From positions 1,054,001 through 1,118,000 of the forward strand of contig NZ_JANLCM010000001.1 of the NCBI RefSeq assembly GCF_024979235.1: 64,000 bases of DNA. The letters run 5' to 3'. The notes below the pieces were generated by a model that saw nothing but the letters and a program-made list of their open reading frames with translations, was not told the DNA's origin and ran no database searches. Both the position numbers and the translations under genes were made by a program. The stretch is from Herbiconiux aconitum (lineage in GTDB: Bacteria; Actinomycetota; Actinomycetes; Actinomycetales; Microbacteriaceae). Positions 55,072 through 63,076 of the stretch are shown one piece after another (the stretch's first letter is position 1; each line of letters opens with the position of its first letter).

Positions 55072-56399
55072 GTTCCCTCAACAACTCGGCAGCGGGCGAG
55101 GCACCCACCCATGATGCAGCGGCGGCGGAGTCGGGTGGGCTTTCTTGGCGTGGTGGGCGTTTACGGGCGGAAAGCCCACCCGACTCCGCCGCCGCGACCC
55201 GCGCCTTGGAGATGGAAGACGAGCACGCGGCCCACAACTATCATCCGCTGCCCGTCGTCGCCGCCACAGGCGAAGGCGCCTGGATCACCGCGGTCGACGG
55301 CCGGCGCTACCTCGACTGCCTCGCCGCCTACTCGGCGGTGAACTTCGGGCACTCGCATCCGCAACTCGTCGACGCGGCCAAGGCGCAGCTCGACCGCATC
55401 ACCCTCACCAGCCGCGCCTTCCACTCCGATCGTCTCGGTCCGTTCGTCGAGGAGCTCGCCGCTCTCGCGGGCAAAGACATGGTGCTGCCGATGAACACGG
55501 GGGCGGAGGCCGTCGAATCCGGCATCAAGCTCGCCCGCGCCTGGGGCTACCGCGTGAAGGGCGTCGAGCACGACCGCGCCACGATCATCGTGGCCGACGG
55601 CAACTTCCACGGCCGCACCACCACGATCATCAGCTTCTCCGACGACCCGGTGGCCCGCGACGACTTCGGGCCGTACACGCCCGGCTTCGTGCGCGTTCCC
55701 TACGGTGATGCGGATGCTCTGGCCCACGCCGTCTCCGAGAACCCGAACACGGTCGCGGTGCTGCTCGAACCGATCCAGGGCGAGGCCGGCATCATCGTGC
55801 CTCCCGCCGACTACTTGCCACGCGTGCGTGAGATCTGCACCGCCCAGAACGTGCTCTTCATCGCCGACGAGATCCAGTCAGGCCTCGGGCGCACCGGCGC
55901 CACCTTCGCCTGCGATCTGGTGGGTGTGGTTCCGGATGTCTACCTGCTCGGCAAAGCGCTCGGCGGGGGCATCGTGCCGGTGTCGGCGGTCGTCGCGAAC
56001 CGCGACGTGCTCGGGGTTCTGCGGCCGGGCGAACACGGCTCGACCTTCGGAGGCAATCCTCTCGCCGCCGCCGTCGGCCTCGAGGTGGTGCGGATGCTCG
56101 CGACCGGCTACTACCAGGAACGCGCGGCCCGCCTCGGCGCCCTTCTGCAGTCGCGCTTGCGCGAACTGATCGGGCACGGCGTGATCACGGTGCGCGGCGC
56201 CGGACTCTGGGCCGGCATCGACGTCGATCCCGCTCTGGCGACGGGCCGAGAGGTCTGCGAACTGCTGATGGAAAGGGGCGTGCTGGCCAAGGACACGCAC
56301 GGATCGACCATCCGCCTCGCTCCGCCGATCGTGGTCGAGCCCGAAGATCTCGACTGGGCCGTCGATCAGCTCGCCGAGGTGCTGCGCGCGTTGCGCTGA
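55068..56399 (+). CDS. rocD: Ornithine aminotransferase RocD
   Basis: PLP enzyme converting ornithine and 2-oxoglutarate to glutamate semialdehyde (P5C) and glutamate. The protein has 443 residues: the class III motifs EDEHAAHNYHPLPVV, NTGAEAVESGIKLARAWGY, IADEIQSGLGRTG and the PLP lysine in LLGKALGGGIVPVSA are intact. It overlaps the amidinohydrolase gene (ATGA). The first 45 residues or so are extra: residues 18-43 are encoded exactly by a palindromic repeat element. Catalytic parts are unaffected. Its 3' end overlaps the convergent lacI-type gene by 34 bases. The product feeds the P5C dehydrogenase half of PutA. Confidence 0.93.
   Translation: MSSLNNSAAGEAPTHDAAAAESGGLSWRGGRLRAESPPDSAAATRALEMEDEHAAHNYHPLPVVAATGEGAWITAVDGRRYLDCLAAYSAVNFGHSHPQLVDAAKAQLDRITLTSRAFHSDRLGPFVEELAALAGKDMVLPMNTGAEAVESGIKLARAWGYRVKGVEHDRATIIVADGNFHGRTTTIISFSDDPVARDDFGPYTPGFVRVPYGDADALAHAVSENPNTVAVLLEPIQGEAGIIVPPADYLPRVREICTAQNVLFIADEIQSGLGRTGATFACDLVGVVPDVYLLGKALGGGIVPVSAVVANRDVLGVLRPGEHGSTFGGNPLAAAVGLEVVRMLATGYYQERAARLGALLQSRLRELIGHGVITVRGAGLWAGIDVDPALATGREVCELLMERGVLAKDTHGSTIRLAPPIVVEPEDLDWAVDQLAEVLRALR
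55119..55195. repeat. Palindromic repeat element, copy B, inside rocD
   Basis: A perfect inverted repeat: 25-base arms (55119-55143, 55171-55195) around a 27-base loop. It begins exactly at codon 18 of rocD and is read through in frame. The loop is related to that of copy A at 12386-12461 (minus strand), while the arms differ from copy A yet remain perfectly paired. Confidence 0.85.
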
Positions 56400-57424
56400 G
56401 CCGCCCCCGGCGCGGACGTCGAGTCGCGCACGACCAGTTCTGAGGCGAGTTGCACGCGCGGGTTCGCGATGGCATCCCCCCGCGACAGGGTGAGGAGCAG
56501 GCGTGTCGCCTCGGCGGCCATTCCGGCGAGCGGTTGCCGCACCGTCGTGAGCTGAGGTGTCACCCACTGGCACAGGTCGACATCGTCGAAGCCCACGATG
56601 GAGAGGTCTTCGGGAATGCGGATGCCGCGTTCCCGAGCGGCGAGGTAGACGCCGTAGGCCTGCTCGTCGGAGCCGCTGATGATCGCCGTCGGGCGATCCG
56701 GCAGGTCGAGCAATTCGCCGCCGAATTTCTGCCCACCCGGCGTGAGTGAGTTGCCCTCGCGGACCAGCGTGCTGTCGGTCGCCACCCGCGCGCGGCCCAG
56801 CGCCGAGAAGTAGCCGTCGAGCCGATCTTGGTGGCACTCCAGCACCAATGGACCGGTGATGAAGCCGATGCGGGTGTGGCCAAGGCCCAGGAGGTGTTCG
56901 GTCGCGTCTCGTCCGCCCGCCCAGTCGGTGGCGGCCACGGTGACGTAGGACTCCGTGTCGGTACCGACCGGGTCGATGAGCACCACCGGAACCTGCAGTC
57001 GCGACAGTTCGTCGCGCGCGCCATCGGCGAGCTCGGACACCACCAGCACCACGCCATCGGTGCCGCGGGCGGTCAGACGCTCGATCCAGTCGGGTGTTCC
57101 GGCTGGATGCCCGTCGGTGACCGTGATCACGAGGTCGGCACCCTCACGTGCTGCTTCGGCTTGCGCGCCGCGGAGCAGTTCGGTGGCCCATTGGGTGTCG
57201 AGACTGGAGATGACGAAATCGATCAGCGCCATCTCACGCCGCGATTTGCGCCGCTCGTAGCCGCGCTCGTCGAGGAGCTTCTCGATCGCGGTGCGCTTGC
57301 TCTCCGAGATTCCGCGCTTGCCGTTGAGTACCCGCGAGACGGTGGGAACCGACACTCCCGCGGCCGCAGCGATCTCGGCGAGCGTCGTCGTGCGCTCCGC
57401 CGCTCGCTTCGCTGCCCCAGCCAT
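56366..57424 (-). CDS. LacI-family transcriptional repressor
   Basis: A 352-residue sugar-responsive repressor. The HTH and hinge are at about residues 14-60 (TLAEIAAAAGVSVPTVSRVLNGKRGIS), followed by a periplasmic-binding-protein-like effector domain (SDEQAYGVYLAARERGIRIPEDLSIVGFDD). It is divergent from the sugar operon with 217 bases between, containing two identical operator-like repeats, so it most likely represses that operon and itself. GAGGGA precedes the ATG. The last 11 codons lie opposite the end of rocD. Confidence 0.93.
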   Translation of the reverse strand: MAGAAKRAAERTTTLAEIAAAAGVSVPTVSRVLNGKRGISESKRTAIEKLLDERGYERRKSRREMALIDFVISSLDTQWATELLRGAQAEAAREGADLVITVTDGHPAGTPDWIERLTARGTDGVVLVVSELADGARDELSRLQVPVVLIDPVGTDTESYVTVAATDWAGGRDATEHLLGLGHTRIGFITGPLVLECHQDRLDGYFSALGRARVATDSTLVREGNSLTPGGQKFGGELLDLPDRPTAIISGSDEQAYGVYLAARERGIRIPEDLSIVGFDDVDLCQWVTPQLTTVRQPLAGMAAEATRLLLTLSRGDAIANPRVQLASELVVRDSTSAPGAAQRNARSTSAS

Positions 57425-57503
57425 CTCATCCCTCGAAATCCCGTCGGCATCTGCACTGTTGACACCTGCACTCGACGGAACCTAGTATAACAAGCGCGCA
57501 ACA

Positions 57504-57517
57504 TGCAACGCAAGTTG
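57504..57517. promoter_or_regulatory. LacI-type operator 1
   Basis: TGCAACGCAAGTTG with dyad arms CAAC/GTTG. An identical copy lies 35 bases downstream. It lies 80 bases before the LacI start on the other strand. Confidence 0.65.
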
Positions 57518-57538
57518 CGTAACAAGAGCGAAGATGCT

Positions 57539-57552
57539 TGCAACGCAAGTTG
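57539..57552. promoter_or_regulatory. LacI-type operator 2
   Basis: Second exact copy of TGCAACGCAAGTTG, 90 bases before the binding-protein gene. Confidence 0.65.
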
Positions 57553-57641
57553 ATTCCTGGTGCACCAGCAGCACACGAGCGCGGCTCTCCCGCAGCTCGT
57601 AGATCCCCGCAGAGACGCGGGGTCCTACTAGGAGGAAATCA

Positions 57642-59006
57642 ATGTCAACACAGTGGTCCCGATGGCGCCGTGCCGGTGGAGTTCTGCTCGCCGGTGCCAC
57701 CCTCATGGCGCTCGCCGCCTGCTCAGGCGGAGGCGCGGCTCCAGCCGACGCGAGTTCCGCATCCAAGGGCGACATCACCTGGTGGGGCTGGACGCCCGAC
57801 AAGACGAACGCCGACAAGCTCATCGCCGCGTTCAACGAGGAATACCCCGACATCAAGGTCGAATTCGTCTCGAAGCCCATCGACACCTACGACTCCGTGC
57901 TCGGCCCGGCGATCACCTCGAGCGAAGGCCCCGACGTCTTCAACGTCGCCCCCGGTTCCGCCAACGGTGGTGTCGACACCTTCCAGGCCGGCGCCATCGA
58001 TCTCGCTCCCGCGGTGGAAGGCGCTCTCGGCGCCGACTGGCAGACGAAGCTCGCCACCTCCGGCGTCGACGGACTCATGGTCGGCGACAAGGTCGTCGGT
58101 CTCTCCGCCGGTGCCGTCTACTCCGGCAGCGTCTGGATCAACAAGGACATCTTCGACAAGAACGGCCTGACCCCTCCGACGAACCTGGACGAGTGGAAGT
58201 CGGTGTGCGACGCGCTCACCGCCGCCGGCCAAGGCTGCTTCGTGCAGGGCGCCGGCCAATGGGCCTTCGACATGGACACCTTCGAGGCCATCATGGAGAA
58301 CGTCGAGCCGGGCGCCTACGTCAAGGCGACCGAGGGCAAGATGAGCTTCACCGATCCCGTGTTCCTCGAGGGCATGGAGATCTGGAAGCAGCTCTTCGAC
58401 GACGGGATCATGCAGGAAGGCGCCGTCGGCCTGCAGCAGTACCCGGATGCGAACAACGAGTTCATGTCGGGCCGGTACGCGATGGTCATGATGGGCACCT
58501 GGTACACCCAGTACACGGTGAAAGACATCATGATCGCCGCGATGGAGGCCGCCGGTGTGAGCAACCCGGAGCCGTTCACGATGATCCCGATCCAGTTCCC
58601 CGATGTTGCGAACACCGGCAACGTGGGCAACATGTTCGGCGATGCCGACTACGGTCTCGCGGTCAGCGCGAAGTCCGACCAGCAGGCGGCCGCGACGACG
58701 TTCGCGACCTGGCTGGCCACGTCGGACGCGGGCCAGCAGGCCGTCGCGAACACGCTGAACAACATCCCGTCGCTGAAGGGCATCCAGCCGCAGTGGGATC
58801 AGATCGATCTGGTGAACGCCGACGCACAGCTCGACTCGCTCAAGGAACTCACCGAGATCGCGAGCGCGTCGACCCAGCCGCGCTTCGCGAGCGTGAGCGC
58901 CGACCTCAACACCGCGTTCCGCGATGCCCTCATCGGGGTCGCCACCGGCGACGTCACCCCTGACGAGGCGCTGAAGAACCTGCAGGCGGTCGTCGACGCC
59001 GGCTAG
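57642..59006 (+). CDS. Carbohydrate ABC transporter substrate-binding lipoprotein
   Basis: A CUT1-type extracellular sugar-binding protein of 454 residues. A lipoprotein signal ends in the lipobox LAAC (Cys about 27), followed by a Gly/Ala/Ser linker and a MalE-like fold (ITWWGWTPDK opening; the FMSGRYAMVMMGTWY hinge region near residue 285). The substrate is not readable, but a GH10 glycosidase gene at the end of the operon suggests xylo-oligosaccharides or related plant polymers. AGGAGG precedes the ATG at good spacing. First gene of the operon, separated from the permeases by a stable hairpin. Confidence 0.93.
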   Translation: MSTQWSRWRRAGGVLLAGATLMALAACSGGGAAPADASSASKGDITWWGWTPDKTNADKLIAAFNEEYPDIKVEFVSKPIDTYDSVLGPAITSSEGPDVFNVAPGSANGGVDTFQAGAIDLAPAVEGALGADWQTKLATSGVDGLMVGDKVVGLSAGAVYSGSVWINKDIFDKNGLTPPTNLDEWKSVCDALTAAGQGCFVQGAGQWAFDMDTFEAIMENVEPGAYVKATEGKMSFTDPVFLEGMEIWKQLFDDGIMQEGAVGLQQYPDANNEFMSGRYAMVMMGTWYTQYTVKDIMIAAMEAAGVSNPEPFTMIPIQFPDVANTGNVGNMFGDADYGLAVSAKSDQQAAATTFATWLATSDAGQQAVANTLNNIPSLKGIQPQWDQIDLVNADAQLDSLKELTEIASASTQPRFASVSADLNTAFRDALIGVATGDVTPDEALKNLQAVVDAG

Positions 59007-59014
59007 GCCTTCCC

Positions 59015-59053
59015 GCACGGCGGGGCGGGCGTACCCCGCCCTCCCCGCCGTGC
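59015..59053 (+). terminator. Hairpin between binding-protein and permease genes
   Basis: GCACGGCGGGG (59015-59025) pairs perfectly with CCCCGCCGTGC (59043-59053), with an inner CGGG/CCCG pairing. It probably acts as a partial terminator or 3' stabiliser so that the binding protein is made in excess over the permeases. Confidence 0.6.
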
Positions 59054-59087
59054 CCTCCCCGAATCGCGCCAGATCAATGGAGCTCTC

Positions 59088-60035
59088 ATGAACACTGCTA
59101 CGGCAGAGGTCTCGCTGTCGGCGAGACCCACGACGACCGGCGAGCCACCGCGCCGCCGCCGTCGTCCTCGGCGAGGACTGGGCATCGGGATGCTCTGGAT
59201 CCTCCCCGCCCTCGCCCTCGTCATCGGGATGATCTACTTCTCGATCGGATTCACCGGCTACGTCTCGACCCTCGAATGGAACGGCTTCGTTCTGAGCCCG
59301 TCGGAGTTCGTCGGCTGGGACAACTACACGCAGATGGTGCAGGACCCGGTCTTCTGGACGGCGATCTGGCACACGGTGGTGTTCTTCATCGTGACCTTCA
59401 CGATCCAGACCGCCATCGGCTTCACCTTCGCCGCCCTCCTCCATTCGAAGATCCGCCTGGCACCCATCTACAAGGTCATCATCTTCGTGCCGACCGTGCT
59501 CGCCCCGGCGACCATGGCCCCGGTGTTCCGCTCCATCTTCGACGCGAACGGCCAGTTCAACTGGGTGCTCGAGCACGTCGGGCTCGGCGACCTGGCCCGA
59601 CCGTGGCTCGCGGATGGCGCGACCGCGATGCCCGTGGTGATGGCCGTCACGATCTGGCAGTGGACCGGTTTGACCTTCATCCTCTTCTACGCGGCGATGA
59701 GCCAGATCGATCCGCAGGTGCTCGAGGCGGCGCGCGTCGACGGCGCGAGCAATCTACGCACACTCCGTTCGATCATCTGGCCGCTCTGCGCCGGCACCAC
59801 CATCGCGCTCGCCACCCTCGGGGTGATCGGCGCCCTCAAGACCTTCGACGTGCCCTATCTCGTGACCAAGGCGGGGCCCAACCACGCCACCGAATTCTTG
59901 GGCACCTACATCTACCAGACAATGGTGCAGGAGAAGCACTTCGGCTATGCCGCCGCCATCTCGGTCGCCCTGCTCGTGATCGCCATCGGCGGTGGCGTGC
60001 TCCTGCGCGCCCGTCGCGGCCAGAAGGAGTCCTGA
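59088..60035 (+). CDS. Sugar ABC transporter permease, MalF/UgpA-type
   Basis: A 315-residue CUT1 inner-membrane subunit with an Arg-rich cytoplasmic start and six helices. The EAA loop that docks the ATPase is EAARVDGASNLRTLRSIIWP, with a Pro before it in the usual place. ATG 59088 lacks a strong Shine-Dalgarno. The second permease follows after three bases. No ATPase is encoded in this operon. Confidence 0.93.
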   Translation: MNTATAEVSLSARPTTTGEPPRRRRRPRRGLGIGMLWILPALALVIGMIYFSIGFTGYVSTLEWNGFVLSPSEFVGWDNYTQMVQDPVFWTAIWHTVVFFIVTFTIQTAIGFTFAALLHSKIRLAPIYKVIIFVPTVLAPATMAPVFRSIFDANGQFNWVLEHVGLGDLARPWLADGATAMPVVMAVTIWQWTGLTFILFYAAMSQIDPQVLEAARVDGASNLRTLRSIIWPLCAGTTIALATLGVIGALKTFDVPYLVTKAGPNHATEFLGTYIYQTMVQEKHFGYAAAISVALLVIAIGGGVLLRARRGQKES

Positions 60036-60038
60036 CCG

Positions 60039-60827
60039 ATGTTCGAACTTCGCTCCCGGTTCTCCCGGGTCGGCGTGCAACTGCTCGCCACCGTGATCGC
60101 ACTGCCGTTCCTGGCCGCCCTCGTCGCCATGGTGCAGGGGTCGTTCGCCGGCCAGGGCTGGGGCAACTACGCCAAGGTGTTCGCCACCGGAGTCGTGCCC
60201 ACCTACTTCATGAACAGCGCCATCGTGGCCGGCGCGACCATCCTGATCGTCTACGTCGTCACGATGCTCGGCGCCTTCGGCTTCGCCAAGCTGCGCATCC
60301 GGGGCAAGGAGATCTGGTTCTGGATCATCCTCGCCGCGCTCGCCATGCCCGAAGCCGTGCTCCTCACCCCGTTGTTCGTCACCGCGTCGACGTTCGACAT
60401 CTACAACGAGCTCATCGCGGTGATCCTCCCCCTGGCCGCGCTGCAGGTGCCGTTCACGATCCTGCTCGCCCGGGGGTTCTTCGAGGGGATTCCCACGGAG
60501 CTGATGGATGCCGGCCGGGTCGACGGTGCCGGCACCTTCCGCGTGTTCTGGCACATCGTGCTGCCACTGACCCGCCCCATCGCCGGAGCGATCGTGGTGC
60601 TCACCCTGCTGAACGCCTGGAACGCCTATCTGCTGCCCATGCTGATGCTCAACGATCCGAGCAAGCAGGTGGTGACGCTGCTGCCGTCGTTCTTCACGAG
60701 CCAGTACACGAACGACCAGACGGGCGTGCTCGCGGCAGCCGTGATCACTGCGGTGCCCGTCATCGTCGCCTACCTGCTGCTGCAGCGCTCGTTCGAACGC
60801 GGCCTTTCGGCCGGGGCCCTGAAGTGA
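60039..60827 (+). CDS. Sugar ABC transporter permease, MalG/UgpE-type
   Basis: A 262-residue partner permease with six helices and the EAA-type loop DAGRVDGAGTFRVFWHIVLP. It is slightly short at the N-terminus against the family but complete in the membrane core. It begins three bases after the first permease and overlaps the SDR gene by four bases (GTGA), so the operon is translationally coupled onwards. Confidence 0.93.
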   Translation: MFELRSRFSRVGVQLLATVIALPFLAALVAMVQGSFAGQGWGNYAKVFATGVVPTYFMNSAIVAGATILIVYVVTMLGAFGFAKLRIRGKEIWFWIILAALAMPEAVLLTPLFVTASTFDIYNELIAVILPLAALQVPFTILLARGFFEGIPTELMDAGRVDGAGTFRVFWHIVLPLTRPIAGAIVVLTLLNAWNAYLLPMLMLNDPSKQVVTLLPSFFTSQYTNDQTGVLAAAVITAVPVIVAYLLLQRSFERGLSAGALK

Positions 60828-61585
60828 CCGCGGCACCCGTCGGCGGCCGTCTGAATGGCCAGCTCGCGGTCGTCACCGCGGGCACCTCGGGCATCGGACG
60901 CGCCGTCGTGGAGGCGTTCCTCGCCGAGGGCGCGGAGGTGATCCTCACCGGGGTCGACGCCGGGCGGGCGGAGGCCGCGCGGCAGGCGCTGGGCGACCGC
61001 GCCCAGGTCGTCGTGGCCGACTCGAGCTCGCTCGCCGATCTCGATCGTCTCGCCGCGCTCGTCTCCGAGGGCGGCCGGCCGGTCGACATCCTCGTGGCCA
61101 ACGCCGGCCGCGACACGGATGCGACGCCCATCAGCGATCTCACCCCGGAGCTGTTCGATCACGTGGCCGACCTGAACTTCCGCGGCACGGTCTTCACCCT
61201 GCAGAAACTCATTCCGCAGCTGAACGACGGCGCCCGCATCGTGCTCGTGTCGTCGATCGCGGGGCTGAACGGCGGCCCCGGGCACGCTGTCTACAACGCC
61301 ACGAAGGCGGCCGTGCGCTCGCTCGCCCGCACGGTGACGTCAGAACTCCGCACCCGCGGCATCCGTGCCAACGCGGTCAGCCCCGGGCCCATCGCCACCG
61401 CCGGCTTCGACCAGTTCACCGGCGGATCGGCGGCGGTCGAACAGGCCGTCGCCGAGATGGTGCCGGTCGGGCGGATCGGTCGCCCCGAGGAGGTCGCCGC
61501 CGCCGTGCTCTTCCTCGCCGGCCATGAATCGAGCTTCGTCGCCGGCGCCGAACTGGTGGTCGACGGCGGTATGAGCCAGGTGTGA
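60824..61585 (+). CDS. Short-chain dehydrogenase/reductase
   Basis: A 253-residue classical SDR. The NAD(P) motif TAGTSGIGRAV is at about residues 18-28, NAG at ANAGRD, the catalytic Ser in VSSIAG, and YNATK with Tyr and Lys. Beta-1 carries TAG in place of the commonest TGG. The likely job is oxidation or reduction of a sugar or sugar acid from the imported glycan. GTG start in a GTGA overlap with the permease. Confidence 0.9.
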   Translation: MTAAPVGGRLNGQLAVVTAGTSGIGRAVVEAFLAEGAEVILTGVDAGRAEAARQALGDRAQVVVADSSSLADLDRLAALVSEGGRPVDILVANAGRDTDATPISDLTPELFDHVADLNFRGTVFTLQKLIPQLNDGARIVLVSSIAGLNGGPGHAVYNATKAAVRSLARTVTSELRTRGIRANAVSPGPIATAGFDQFTGGSAAVEQAVAEMVPVGRIGRPEEVAAAVLFLAGHESSFVAGAELVVDGGMSQV

Positions 61586-61634
61586 GCGGCACAACCGCTT
61601 CCGCTACTTCCCGCAACAACGAAAGGTGCACTGC

Positions 61635-62708
61635 GTGTCTAATCCCCTGAAATTCGCGATCGTCGGAACAGGTTGGCGGTCCGATTTCTTCCTGCGCATG
61701 GCGCGGGCCGCCCCCGAGCGGCTCGAGGTGGTGGCGGTGCTGGCCCGATCGGATGCCGCCGCCCTGCGTGTGGCCGAGGCCTGGGGCGTGCCCGTGGCGC
61801 GCACGATCGACGAGGTGCTCGCGCCCCAGCCGGAGTTCGTGATCGCGGCGGTGTCGTGGCCGTCGATGCCGGGCGTCGTGACGGAGCTCGTCGAGCGCGG
61901 CGCGCACGTTCTCGCCGAGACTCCGCCGGCCCCGACCGCCGAAGGGCTCCGCGATCTGTGGAACGCGGTGGGCGCATCCGGCCGGGTGCAGGTCGCTGAG
62001 CAGTACATGCTGATGCCGGGCCACGCAGCCCGGCTCGCCGTGGTGCGATCGGGCGCGATCGGAACCCCGACCGCGGTCGAGGTCGCCTCGACCCACCTCT
62101 ATCACGCGACCTCGATCATGCGTTCGTTCCTGGGTGCAGGATTCGACGAGACCGTCGTCAACGCGCGCACCTTCACGGCTCCGCAGTCCGATCCGCTCAC
62201 GTTCGACGGGTGGGCGCCCGATCCGTCACCCGTGCCGCGCACCACCACCGTCGCCACGCTCGACTTCGGCGACGGGCGGATGGGACTCTACGACTTCGTC
62301 GACAACCAGTGGTGGAACCCGCTGCTCGCCCGCCGCATCGTCATCCGCGGGTCTCTCGGAGAGATCGTGGACGACACGGTGACGCGACTCACCGACGAGG
62401 GCGTCGTCATCTCGCCCATCTCCTACCGTCGCACCGGTATCGACATGAACCTCGAGGGCAACGAGGTCGTCTCGGCGTCGTTCGAGGGGCGGATCGTCTA
62501 CCAGAACCCGTGGATCGGAACCCGGTTGTCCGAAGACGACATCGCCGTGGCGTCGTTCCTCGAAGAGGTCGGTCGCTGGGCCCGCTCCGAGGGCCCTGAG
62601 CCCTATCCGCTCGCGGATGCCTGCCAAGACCATCTACTCGGACTCGCCATCGAGGAGTCCGCCCGCAATCGCGCCGACGTGCGCACCAACAAGGAGGTAT
62701 GGGCCTGA
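61635..62708 (+). CDS. Gfo/Idh/MocA-family oxidoreductase
   Basis: A 357-residue NAD(P)-dependent sugar or cyclitol dehydrogenase. The N-terminal Rossmann domain (KFAIVGTGWRSDFFLRM) has an unusual Trp-Arg after the glycine motif, and the C-terminal alpha/beta domain follows. The common EKP motif around residue 94 reads ETPPAP here, so the usual catalytic lysine is missing, which may alter or abolish normal dehydrogenase chemistry. GTG 61635 has GAAAGG nine bases upstream; an in-frame GTG at 61626 is less likely. Overlaps the tautomerase start by one base. Confidence 0.85.
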   Translation: MSNPLKFAIVGTGWRSDFFLRMARAAPERLEVVAVLARSDAAALRVAEAWGVPVARTIDEVLAPQPEFVIAAVSWPSMPGVVTELVERGAHVLAETPPAPTAEGLRDLWNAVGASGRVQVAEQYMLMPGHAARLAVVRSGAIGTPTAVEVASTHLYHATSIMRSFLGAGFDETVVNARTFTAPQSDPLTFDGWAPDPSPVPRTTTVATLDFGDGRMGLYDFVDNQWWNPLLARRIVIRGSLGEIVDDTVTRLTDEGVVISPISYRRTGIDMNLEGNEVVSASFEGRIVYQNPWIGTRLSEDDIAVASFLEEVGRWARSEGPEPYPLADACQDHLLGLAIEESARNRADVRTNKEVWA

Positions 62709-63076
62709 TGCCGCTCATCACGATCGAAGTCGCCGACACCGTTCCCGTCGAGAAGCGCCACGCCTACGCCGAGGCCGTCAACGCCGGGCTCGTCGAGGGT
62801 CTCGGCATGGATGTCGAAGACCGCTTCCAGGTCATCCACCCGCTGCCGGCCGACCACATCGTCGCCGACCCGCACTACCTCGGGGGTGACCGGCGCGATG
62901 TCGTGTACATCCGCATCCTGATGGTGAAGATGTACGACGCGGCCACCAAGGTCAAGGCGTTCGAGGCCATCGCGCGCCGGATGGAGGCGGAAGGCGTGCG
63001 CCCCGACGACGTGTTCATCGCGATCACCGAGAACACCCTCGACGACTGGTACCCGGGCGCACGAGGCGTGCGATGA
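62708..63076 (+). CDS. Tautomerase-superfamily protein
   Basis: A 122-residue protein of the 4-oxalocrotonate tautomerase fold. The catalytic residue of the family is an N-terminal proline exposed by Met removal, which fixes the start: ATG 62708 reads Met-Pro-Leu-Ile-Thr-Ile, while the earlier in-frame ATG 62699 would bury it. The rest (ITENTLDDWYPG) resembles the longer single-domain tautomerases. It probably handles an enol/keto sugar-acid intermediate made by the neighbouring oxidoreductases. Overlaps the preceding gene (TGATG) and the next (ATGA). Confidence 0.85.
   Translation: MPLITIEVADTVPVEKRHAYAEAVNAGLVEGLGMDVEDRFQVIHPLPADHIVADPHYLGGDRRDVVYIRILMVKMYDAATKVKAFEAIARRMEAEGVRPDDVFIAITENTLDDWYPGARGVR

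Noticed and set aside
57723..59576. A 617-codon open frame antisense to the sugar-binding protein and permease
   Set aside because: Again a shadow of well-conserved genes; no start signal or known domain.
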